Shown one piece after another: positions 1 to 5,397 of a DNA stretch of 10,284 nt. The notes beneath the pieces are model-generated. The model had not been told where the DNA came from, ran no database searches, and saw nothing but the letters and a program-made list of their open reading frames with translations. The stretch is taken from the NCBI GenBank assembly GCA_030040755.1, contig JASHTC010000001.1, forward strand, positions 1-10,284, in the 5' to 3' direction. The stretch comes from Thermoplasmata archaeon. Lineage in GTDB: Archaea > Thermoplasmatota > Thermoplasmata > Lutacidiplasmatales > UBA184. The translations under genes were made by a program, and so were the position numbers. Numbering within the stretch: position 1 is the stretch's first letter; the number at the start of each line of letters is the position of its first letter.

Positions 1-756
1 GTGACCGACCAGCTAGGGGGCCGGGCGTCGATGAGCTGGCCGGTCGACGTCTATGCGCCGCCGGCGCTTCAGGGGTACGCGTCCGCCACGAACACCGATG
101 TCGGCCGGTCGGTCTACTTCACCGCCGTGGTGACGGGAGGGGCCGGCGGGGGCGGCACGCTGTGGTCGTTCGGAGACGACAGCACCGGCATCGGCGCCAA
201 CGTGAGCCACTCTTGGACGGCGCCGGGAGTCTACAACGTGACGGCGACGTACACGGACAACCAGAGCAACCGGGCGAGCTGGTCGACCCAGGTCTACGTG
301 AGCCTCGCGCCCGCGGGCGAGTTCGTCGTCACGGCCGCCTCCGCCCCGTCCCCCGCCCAGCCGGGGACCCTCTTCTACTACAACGCCACCCTCGACGGCG
401 GCACGGCCCCCTACGCCGTGGTGTGGCACTTCGGGGACGGCAGCGAGGCGTCGGGGTTGCATGTCACGCACGCCTACTCCGCGGCGGGGAACTACTCGAT
501 CAACGTGGACGTCACGGACGCCGCCGGGGCGCCGGTGAATGCCACGCTGGCGGTCGAGGTCGTGGCGGGTCCCAGTACCACCGGCGGGTCGACCCTGAAC
601 TTCTCCCTCGGCCTGCTCCTCGGGCTGGTGGTGGGCGCGGCCCTTGCCGCGGTCCTGGTGTTCGTCGCCACCGCCCGACGGCGGACGAAGCGGAAGTCTC
701 CCCCACCGCCCTCGCCGTATGTCCCCCCGGCGCGGCAGGCCTGGAAAGAGGACTAG
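1..756 (+). CDS. PKD-repeat surface protein, C-terminally membrane-anchored (5' partial)
   Basis: This is the 3' part of a gene that starts upstream. The first residues (TDQLGGRAS) resemble the end of the next repeat (TDNQSNRAS), so the GTG at base 1 is an internal codon. Two PKD-type beta-sandwich repeats follow, at about residues 20-100 (WSFGDDS, then GVYNVTATYTD) and 103-188 (WHFGDGS, then GNYSINVDVTD). Several Asn-X-Ser/Thr sequons suggest an exported, glycosylated protein. A single membrane helix at about 201-224 and a basic tail (RRRTKRK) then Pro-rich end indicate a C-terminal anchor with the repeats outside the cell. PKD domains usually mediate adhesion or spacing in archaeal surface proteins; any catalytic domain would be upstream. 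The stop codon overlaps that of the convergent gene by two bases. Confidence 0.88.
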   Translation: MTDQLGGRASMSWPVDVYAPPALQGYASATNTDVGRSVYFTAVVTGGAGGGGTLWSFGDDSTGIGANVSHSWTAPGVYNVTATYTDNQSNRASWSTQVYVSLAPAGEFVVTAASAPSPAQPGTLFYYNATLDGGTAPYAVVWHFGDGSEASGLHVTHAYSAAGNYSINVDVTDAAGAPVNATLAVEVVAGPSTTGGSTLNFSLGLLLGLVVGAALAAVLVFVATARRRTKRKSPPPPSPYVPPARQAWKED

Positions 757-1229
757 CCGCCGGGCACGGCCCGCACCCTCGGCCCGCCGCTCCGGGAGAA
801 GGTGTACCGCACGGGCACACGCTGGACCCGATGGGTCCAGTAATCGCACCGCGTGCACTGCTGCCCGAGGACGACCGACTCGCCAGTGAGGGTGCGGTTC
901 CGCACCGGCTTCAGCGGGGAACTGCAGACGGGGCATTCGGTGAGGGGCCGCCGACCCTCCCGCTCGGCGTAGTGGACCGAGAGACGGACGCCCGGCGTCT
1001 CGAGGGCCAAGCGGCGCAGCCGGGAGCCGCCCACGACGGCCAGGGGGTCGTCGTGCCGCAGGGCGACCAGGACGGCCGCCCGGTAGGCGGCCTGGGAGGG
1101 GTAGTGGGGCCGTCCCGAGCGCAGGACCCTCCGGGCGACCCGGCGGACCTCCTCGGCGTCCGGCACGTGGTACCGGCGGGGCGGCCCGTCGTCAGCGGCC
1201 GGACTGGCCGCGTCGTCCTTCGCGGGCAC
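753..1229 (-). CDS. Zinc-ribbon protein, function unknown
   Basis: A 158-residue protein I do not recognise by name. The C-terminal half has a four-Cys zinc ribbon, C99-x2-C102 and C125-x2-C128, in a short beta-rich context. The N-terminal half (about 23-90) is predicted helical and basic and could be a small nucleic-acid-binding domain. The GTG start at 1229 is supported by a strong Shine-Dalgarno run at 1233-1242, just ahead of it and inside the upstream ATPase gene, which this gene overlaps by 38 bp. Translational coupling to the ATPase is therefore likely. A later in-frame GTG at 1166 is possible but has no visible ribosome-binding site. The arrangement suggests it is a partner or DNA/RNA adaptor of the ATPase; that is inference. 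It could instead be a stand-alone regulator. Confidence 0.75.
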   Translation of the reverse strand: MPAKDDAASPAADDGPPRRYHVPDAEEVRRVARRVLRSGRPHYPSQAAYRAAVLVALRHDDPLAVVGGSRLRRLALETPGVRLSVHYAEREGRRPLTECPVCSSPLKPVRNRTLTGESVVLGQQCTRCDYWTHRVQRVPVRYTFSRSGGPRVRAVPGG

Positions 1230-2643
1230 GAACCTCCTCCTCGTAGAAGCGTTGCGCGAAGTCGGTCTCCGTCGGGCCGATCGTGAGCGGGGCGGAGCCG
1301 GCCGATCGGAAGTAGGTGAGGAGGGCGGCCGCGGCGGCGAGACGGACGGCGCGGGACTTGAGTCGCGGCGAGAACTTGGGGAAGTGCGTCGCCTTGAGCG
1401 CGCGCTCCGAGACCTCGCGGAGCGCGTCGTAGAGCGGGCGCTCCAGCCGGACCGGTCGCGCCGGGAACCGACCCGCCACCAGGGGATGTCCGGTCTCGAT
1501 GGCGTGGACGAGCGTGAGGTGGTCCCGGATCTTGCCGGCGAGCTCGAACTCCATCTCGCCGAGCTCGAGGCGCTCGGCGCTCCCTTCGACCGCTCGGAAC
1601 CGCTCTCGGGTCATCGGGTGGAACCGCAGGAGCATCCGGTCCTCGAGCGCCGCGAAGTTCGGGTCCCCGATGGTGGTCCAGTAATCCTCGGCGCCGGCCG
1701 TCCGGACGTTGTAGTTCACCGAGAAGAAGGAGCGGAAGGTGTAGGGGCCGACGGTCCCGAAGGTCGTCTCCCACTTCACCTCGCGTTGCTCCATCACCAG
1801 CTTCAACGGCTCGACCATCCCGCGGTACTTGAACCAGTCATTGAACTCGGGGACGATGAAGTTGAACGTTCGGCCCGTGTAGGCGGCGCCGACGCGGAGG
1901 AACTGGACGGGGGTGATCCCTCCGCAGTAGCGGTTGCGGCCCGGGAGCCCGTGCGGCGGGACGCCGCTTCGCGGGTTCCCCCGCACGAGGTCGTCGATGG
2001 AGAAGGTCTTGCCGGTCCCCGGGGGCCCGAACAGCGCGAGGTGGAACCCGGTGGCGCCCGTCGGACGGCCGGTCGGCGCCAAGAGCGGCACGTCGGCGAG
2101 GGCATACTGCTGCAGGAGCGAGATCAGGGAGTCGAAGTAGAGCGCCTCGCCGAAGAGGTTCCGCAGGTACTCCGCGAGGCGGTCGACCGTGAACGTCCGG
2201 CCGAACTCCACCGTCTCTTCGAGCCGGTGATGAAGGACATCGCGGAGGTGGTCGAGGAACTCCGAATCCATCGAGCGGATCTCGGCCGGCTCATCCGGCA
2301 CCGGGTTGACCGGAGCCGACTCGGTGTCGGCGCGCGAGACCTCATCCAGCAGGAGCTGGCGCAGCTCGTCCGGGTAGGGGATCTCGAAGAGCTTCTCCCC
2401 CGCGCCGCCGCTGAACTCCGAGATCAATCCCCGCCGCTTCAGGCGCCCCAGGAGGCGGCTCGGGTCCTCGAAGACCCGCTCTCGGAGGAGACGGGCCCGT
2501 ACGTCGGAGAGACGCAGGCGGGCCGGCTGGGTCGAGTAGCCCCGAACGAGCCGACGGCGGTCCGCGTCGCCGACCAGGGTCGCGAGCACGCGGGCGACCG
2601 GCACATCCGCCGCGACGATCTCGAGGCCGACGGAGGCTGCCAC
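1192..2643 (-). CDS. MCM-like AAA+ ATPase with altered Walker B
   Basis: A 483-residue AAA+ ATPase. A winged-helix-like segment lies at about 37-92. The ATPase core has Walker A GPPGTGKT at 206-213, a Walker B position reading FIVPEF at 262-267, an MCM-type segment with MEQREVKWET at 284-293, sensor-1-like SVNYN at 308-312, and a probable arginine-finger region ALEDRMLLRF at 332-341. A C-terminal SPRLKSRAVRLAAA at 425-438 resembles the sensor-2 helix of MCM proteins. The usual Asp before the catalytic Glu is replaced by Pro265. The protein lacks the MCM N-terminal OB/zinc domain and is shorter than replicative MCM (about 650-700 residues), so it is a divergent relative, not the replicative helicase. 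The GTG start at 2643 lies about 30 bp from the shared TATA block. It overlaps the following zinc-ribbon gene. Role inferred: DNA remodelling or repair. Confidence 0.8.
   Translation of the reverse strand: MAASVGLEIVAADVPVARVLATLVGDADRRRLVRGYSTQPARLRLSDVRARLLRERVFEDPSRLLGRLKRRGLISEFSGGAGEKLFEIPYPDELRQLLLDEVSRADTESAPVNPVPDEPAEIRSMDSEFLDHLRDVLHHRLEETVEFGRTFTVDRLAEYLRNLFGEALYFDSLISLLQQYALADVPLLAPTGRPTGATGFHLALFGPPGTGKTFSIDDLVRGNPRSGVPPHGLPGRNRYCGGITPVQFLRVGAAYTGRTFNFIVPEFNDWFKYRGMVEPLKLVMEQREVKWETTFGTVGPYTFRSFFSVNYNVRTAGAEDYWTTIGDPNFAALEDRMLLRFHPMTRERFRAVEGSAERLELGEMEFELAGKIRDHLTLVHAIETGHPLVAGRFPARPVRLERPLYDALREVSERALKATHFPKFSPRLKSRAVRLAAAAALLTYFRSAGSAPLTIGPTETDFAQRFYEEEVRAREGRRGQSGR
1233..1242 (-). 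promoter_or_regulatory. Shine-Dalgarno site for the zinc-ribbon gene
   Basis: On the minus strand the run GAGGAGGAGG ends three bases before the GTG at 1229. It lies within the coding region of the upstream ATPase. It fixes the start of the zinc-ribbon gene and implies coupled translation. Confidence 0.7.
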
Positions 2644-2670
2644 CGTTCGGGCACCACTCCGCAGAATCCC

Positions 2671-2680
2671 TTATAATAAT
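2671..2680. promoter_or_regulatory. Shared A/T-rich divergent promoter element
   Basis: TTATAATAAT is the only A/T block in the 59-bp gap between the ATPase gene (minus, start 2643) and the nuclease gene (plus, start 2703). Its centre is about 28 bases from the nuclease ATG, which fits a leaderless transcript, and about 31 bases from the ATPase GTG, leaving a leader of only a few bases. It reads as a TATA-like box on both strands, so the two transcription units probably compete for or share TBP binding here. Confidence 0.7.
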
Positions 2681-2702
2681 CCCTCGGGCCGAGTAGGGGC
2701 CG

Positions 2703-3257
2703 ATGGTCGCTCACAGCTCCTCCTCGTACGAGCGAGAGCTGCGCGACCTCCTGCAGGGCGACCGGACGGCGGTACTCCGGTACTCGAAGTCCCTCGAGCC
2801 CGCGGACCGGCCGAACTTGGAGCGGATCCTCCGGGCCCCGTTCCTGGTCGTCCGGGGGGCCGGCTCGCTGGGGTTCGACCTGGTGGCGTTGCGCCGAGAG
2901 CTAGCGCTCCCGGTCGAGGTCAAGGCCTCCTGCGAGGCGTCGATCCTCTTCAGCGCGGCCAGCGGTCGCGCGGCGGAGCAGCTCGAGGCGCATCGCGCCG
3001 CGGTCGAGCGGGTCGGGCTCGTGGCTGTCTACGCCTACCGGAAGATCGGGTACCGGGACGGCGACCCTTGGCGACTCTACTCGGCCGCGCGCCAGCCCCA
3101 GGGCGGGAGTCTCGGTCTGCTCGCCAAACGCCTTCCGCCGGTCGAGCGGACCCGCGAAGGGAACGCGGTCCTGCGCTGGGAGAACGGGATGCCCCTCGCC
3201 CGGTTCCTCGCCACCGTACACGCGCTCTTCGAGCCCCGGGAACTGCTCGCCGCATGA
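2703..3257 (+). CDS. Hjc-like Holliday-junction resolvase family nuclease
   Basis: A 184-residue protein with the active-site pattern of archaeal Hjc-type nucleases: E10 in YERE, D59 in RGAGSLGFDLVAL, and E72 and K74 in PVEVKAS. Hjc resolvases cut four-way DNA junctions during recombination and fork repair. It differs from classical Hjc (about 120-140 residues): the spacer between the first Glu and the AGS motif is about 25 residues longer, and about 100 residues follow the EVK motif. Substrate may therefore differ, for example another branched or damaged DNA. The ATG sits about 28 bases from the TATA block, so translation is probably leaderless. The stop overlaps the thiolase start (ATGA), so the two genes are likely co-transcribed, although their functions look unrelated. 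Confidence 0.82.
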   Translation: MVAHSSSSYERELRDLLQGDRTAVLRYSKSLEPADRPNLERILRAPFLVVRGAGSLGFDLVALRRELALPVEVKASCEASILFSAASGRAAEQLEAHRAAVERVGLVAVYAYRKIGYRDGDPWRLYSAARQPQGGSLGLLAKRLPPVERTREGNAVLRWENGMPLARFLATVHALFEPRELLAA

Positions 3258-4384
3258 CGGTGCACGTCAGCGCCACGGGCTGGGCCCGATTCGGTCCTCG
3301 CCCGGAACCCCTCACCGTGCTGGCGGCCGAAGCCGTGGGGAAAGCCCTCAACGCCCTCGGCCGAAAGCCGGTCGACTTTCTCGTGGTCGGCAACATGCTC
3401 GCCGGGTCGGTGAACGGCGAGGAGAACGTGGTTTCTCGTATCGCGAACCGGACCGGTCTCGAGACGGCGGCCGGACTTCGCGTGGAGGCCGCGAGCGCCA
3501 GCGGGGCCGCGGCGTTTCACGCCGCGGTCCATGCCCTCGAGAGCGGACGGTACGAACGCGCGCTCGTCGTCGGCGCGGAGAAGATGACCGACCGGCCGAC
3601 GGCCGAGGTCGCGGCCGCGCTCTCCCACTCGCTCCATGCCAGCGAGCAGGCCGTCGGGGCGACCATGCCCGCGCTCGCGGCGCTGGTCAGCCAACGGTAC
3701 GCCGAGCGGTACGAGGTCGACCCGGAGGTCTTCGACCTCATCTCGGTCGCGGCGCGCCGGGCGTCCGCGCGGAACCCACATGCCCAGTTCCAGACCCCGG
3801 TGACCGTCGCCGAGGTCCGGGCAAGCCGTCCGATCGCGTTACCCCTCCGCCTGCTCCACTGCGCGTCGATCGCCGACGGGGCCGTCGCGGTCGTGCTCGA
3901 GAAGGGGGGCGGGCCCGCCGGTGTCGTCGGGCTCGGGCAGGCGTTCGAGGCGATGGCGCTCGTCGACCGAGCGGACCTCTCCAGCTTCGCCGCGAGCCGC
4001 ATCGCCGCGGAGCGGGCGTTCCGCTCCGCGGGGATCTCCCCCCGGGAGGTCGGTCTCGCCGAGCTGCACGATGCGTTCTCCCCGTTCCTGCTCATCGACC
4101 TCGAGGACATCGGCTTCGCCGAGGCGGGCACGGCCCCCCGATGGTTCCGGGACGGGGGCCCTCCGGCCGGGTCCCCGGTGCTCAACCCGTCCGGCGGGGT
4201 ACTGGGCCGGGGGCATCCCGTCGGCGCCTCCGGGCTGGCGGAGATCGCCTCCCTGGCCGAGCAGCTTCGCGGGGAGGCCGGCGCGAGCGCGGTCGACCCC
4301 CGGCCCCGGGTGGGCCTCGCCCAGTCGATCGGCGGCCTCGCCTCCCACAACTTCGTCACCATTCTCGGAGGTCCGCCGGGATGA
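3254..4384 (+). CDS. Thiolase-family protein lacking the catalytic cysteine
   Basis: A 376-residue thiolase of the archaeal/SCP2-like type. Family members join or split acyl-CoA units; archaeal ones commonly make acetoacetyl-CoA for isoprenoid synthesis in a complex with a DUF35 protein. Visible motifs are the nucleophile loop VEAASASGAAAF (about 78-89), HCASIADGA (202-210), ELHDAF with H272, and GHPVGASG with H321. The nucleophile position, Cys in active thiolases, is Ser81 here, encoded by AGC at 3494-3496. The two histidines remain. The protein may be a non-condensing or scaffold member, or use different chemistry. ATG at 3254 overlaps the nuclease stop and gives a normal N-terminus for the family; longer in-frame extensions lie inside the nuclease gene. 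The DUF35 gene follows with an ATGA overlap. No HMG-CoA synthase gene is adjacent, unlike the common archaeal trio. Confidence 0.88.
   Translation: MTVHVSATGWARFGPRPEPLTVLAAEAVGKALNALGRKPVDFLVVGNMLAGSVNGEENVVSRIANRTGLETAAGLRVEAASASGAAAFHAAVHALESGRYERALVVGAEKMTDRPTAEVAAALSHSLHASEQAVGATMPALAALVSQRYAERYEVDPEVFDLISVAARRASARNPHAQFQTPVTVAEVRASRPIALPLRLLHCASIADGAVAVVLEKGGGPAGVVGLGQAFEAMALVDRADLSSFAASRIAAERAFRSAGISPREVGLAELHDAFSPFLLIDLEDIGFAEAGTAPRWFRDGGPPAGSPVLNPSGGVLGRGHPVGASGLAEIASLAEQLRGEAGASAVDPRPRVGLAQSIGGLASHNFVTILGGPPG
4367..4372 (+). promoter_or_regulatory. Shine-Dalgarno site for the DUF35 gene
   Basis: GGAGGT lies eight bases ahead of the ATG at 4381, inside the end of the thiolase gene. 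It supports that start and coupled translation of the pair. Confidence 0.6.
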
Positions 4385-4764
4385 GCGCGCCCCAGTTGCT
4401 CGTCAGTCGCTGCCCCTCCTGCACCCTGCGGTATCTCCCGCGCGCCGGGCCGTGCCCCAAATGCGGGTCGATGGAGGCCCAGCCGCTCGCGATCCCCCCG
4501 CAGGGAACGGTCCTCGCCGCGACCGAGCTCGAGAGCCCGGCGGCGGGCTGGCCCCCCCCGCACCGGATCGCGCTGGTGGAGCTCGCGCAGGCCGTCCGTC
4601 TGCTGGCGCTCGTGGACGGATCCCTCCCCCCGCTCGGGACCGTGGTGACGGTACGTCGCGATGCGGATACCTACCGCGTGATGTCCCAGCCGACCGGTGG
4701 AACGCGGGGAGGGGGAGTCTCCGAAGGTCGGGGCGCCCGACCTCCCTTTGAACCCCCGAGGTGA
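4381..4764 (+). CDS. DUF35 zinc-ribbon/OB-fold protein, thiolase partner
   Basis: A 127-residue DUF35 protein. The N-terminal rubredoxin-like zinc ribbon uses C11-x2-C14 and C25-x2-C28 (CPSC and CPKC). It is followed by a small OB-fold with the typical GTVLAATELE strand at about 42-51, VELAQAVRLLALVDG, and a G-TVVTVRRD strand near 86-94. In studied archaea such proteins bridge thiolase and HMG-CoA synthase and pass the CoA intermediate. The gene overlaps the thiolase stop by four bases (ATGA) and has its own Shine-Dalgarno site. The fold ends near residue 105; residues 108-127 are Gly/Arg/Pro-rich and are encoded antisense to the tRNA-Ser gene, so this tail is probably not functional sequence in its own right. 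Confidence 0.85.
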   Translation: MSAPQLLVSRCPSCTLRYLPRAGPCPKCGSMEAQPLAIPPQGTVLAATELESPAAGWPPPHRIALVELAQAVRLLALVDGSLPPLGTVVTVRRDADTYRVMSQPTGGTRGGGVSEGRGARPPFEPPR

Positions 4765-4816
4765 AACCACCACTGGATTAGCAATCCAGCGCCTTGCCGG
4801 GCTGGGCCATCCCCGC
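4703..4816 (-). tRNA. tRNA-Ser(GCU) with a 30-nt insertion (probable intron) in the T-loop
   Basis: Read 5'-3' on the minus strand. The acceptor stem pairs GCGGGGA (4816-4810) with TCCCCGC (4710-4704), seven of seven, followed by discriminator G73 (4703), the usual base for serine tRNA. The D-stem is GCC/GGC with G18-G19. The anticodon stem CTGGA/TCCAG encloses loop TTGCTAA, anticodon GCT at 4782-4780. A long variable arm (GGTG/CACC) marks class II. The T-stem GGGGG (4757-4753) pairs with CCCCC (4715-4711). Between T-loop bases TTCAA and CT stand 30 extra nt (4747-4718). Removing them leaves an 84-nt tRNA with every stem intact. CCA is not encoded. If the insertion is not spliced, this would be a dead gene, but perfect pairing across it argues for function. 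Confidence 0.85.
4718..4747 (-). other. Probable tRNA intron at position 58/59
   Basis: This 30-nt segment interrupts the T-loop of tRNA-Ser. Its inside forms a 7-bp hairpin, GGTCGGG with CCCGACC around a CGC loop. GGGA (4746-4743) can pair with TCCC (4716-4713), flanked by candidate three-base bulges AA|A and GA|C, as expected for cutting by the archaeal splicing endonuclease. The match is relaxed: six further unpaired bases lie beside the second bulge, and the exon side competes with the T-stem. Exact splice points are uncertain by a base or so. Confidence 0.65.
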
Positions 4817-4841
4817 GCGAGCGGGCCGAGGGAAGTTCGCT

Positions 4842-4849
4842 CCTTAAGG
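4842..4849 (-). promoter_or_regulatory. TATA-like box of tRNA-Ser
   Basis: CCTTAAGG is centred about 29 bases upstream of the tRNA 5' end (4816) on the minus strand, the right distance for a start at or next to mature base 1. It is the closest A/T block at promoter distance. Confidence 0.45.
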
Positions 4850-4875
4850 GTTCGCACGCCATTGTGGACGCACCC

Positions 4876-4882
4876 TTACATA
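4876..4882 (+). promoter_or_regulatory. TATA-like box of the SHOCT gene
   Basis: TTACATA is centred 36 bases before the ATG at 4915, predicting a start of transcription near 4906 and a leader of about nine bases. This favours the ATG over the GTG at 4864, which lies upstream of the box. Confidence 0.5.
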
Positions 4883-4914
4883 CTCGGTCGACGGCTGCCT
4901 CCCTCGCAGCCTCC

Positions 4915-5328
4915 ATGTACCAGCCGTACCCGTCCGCTCCGCCGCGGCCGAGGAGGCCCCTCTGGCCGTGGGTCCTCATCGGCGGGATCTTTGTCGTGCT
5001 CCTGGTGGCCCTCCTGTACGTGCTGTATTGGGCCCCCGTACCCAGCCCGAACAGTCGTCCGTACTTCGGGTACTTCGGGGGCGGCCTGCTCCTCCTGTTC
5101 CTCCTCATCATGGTCGGTCTTTTCGCGCTCCGCATGGCCCTGTGGAGCTCGTACCGGGGCCGGTACTCCGGCTACCGGGGAGGCGCCGACCGTCCGATGC
5201 GCGACCCCGCGGTCATGGCCGCTCGCCAGCGGTACGCGCGCGGAGAGATCACGCGCGAGCAGTTCGACCAGATCATGACGGACCTCGGCCGACGTCCGCG
5301 CGGGCCGGGACCGTACCCTCCCTCCTAG
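4915..5328 (+). CDS. Small two-helix membrane protein with C-terminal SHOCT domain
   Basis: A 137-residue protein. A short Pro/Arg-rich N-terminus (MYQPYPSAPPRPRRP) leads to two membrane helices at about 16-39 and 55-76, then a basic Tyr/Arg/Gly linker. A SHOCT motif follows at about 100-126 (RQRYARGEITREQFDQIMTDL). SHOCT domains are short C-terminal modules thought to mediate oligomerisation or attachment; the function of such membrane forms is unknown. The ATG at 4915 was chosen because the TATA-like box lies between it and the only longer start (GTG 4864), and it gives a clean N-terminus. The gene stands alone, divergent from tRNA-Ser and followed by a separate promoter. Confidence 0.8.
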   Translation: MYQPYPSAPPRPRRPLWPWVLIGGIFVVLLVALLYVLYWAPVPSPNSRPYFGYFGGGLLLLFLLIMVGLFALRMALWSSYRGRYSGYRGGADRPMRDPAVMAARQRYARGEITREQFDQIMTDLGRRPRGPGPYPPS

Positions 5329-5362
5329 CGTGCACCGACCGGACGGAGCGCTCGTACGGACC

Positions 5363-5371
5363 AATATTAAA
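5363..5371 (+). promoter_or_regulatory. TATA-like box of the membrane gene pair
   Basis: AATATTAAA is centred about 31 bases before the ATG at 5398, giving a leaderless or nearly leaderless transcript. It probably drives both membrane genes, since no second A/T box lies in the 30-bp gap between them. Confidence 0.65.
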
Positions 5372-5397
5372 CCTCCCGCGGTCTCCGGCCCCCGCCG

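Noticed and set aside
1192..2643. ATPase as the replicative MCM helicase
   Set aside because: Too short, no N-terminal OB/zinc domain, and an altered Walker B.
1252..2676. Plus-strand frame opposite the ATPase gene
   Set aside because: The minus strand carries Walker A and MCM-like motifs; the plus-strand product is charge-rich without any domain.
3068..3253. N-terminal extension of the thiolase upstream of 3254
   Set aside because: It lies inside the nuclease gene and is Arg/Pro-rich; family proteins begin near the ATG at 3254.
4703..4816. tRNA-Ser as a disrupted pseudogene
   Set aside because: Every stem pairs perfectly across the insert, and G73 and a promoter-like box at the right distance are kept. 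It cannot be fully excluded from sequence alone.
3517..4857. Minus-strand frame opposite the thiolase and DUF35 genes
   Set aside because: No recognisable motif, and it would run through the tRNA-Ser gene.
4864..4914. GTG start at 4864 for the SHOCT protein
   Set aside because: The TATA-like box at 4876-4882 would be inside the coding region, and the added residues have no helix or motif.
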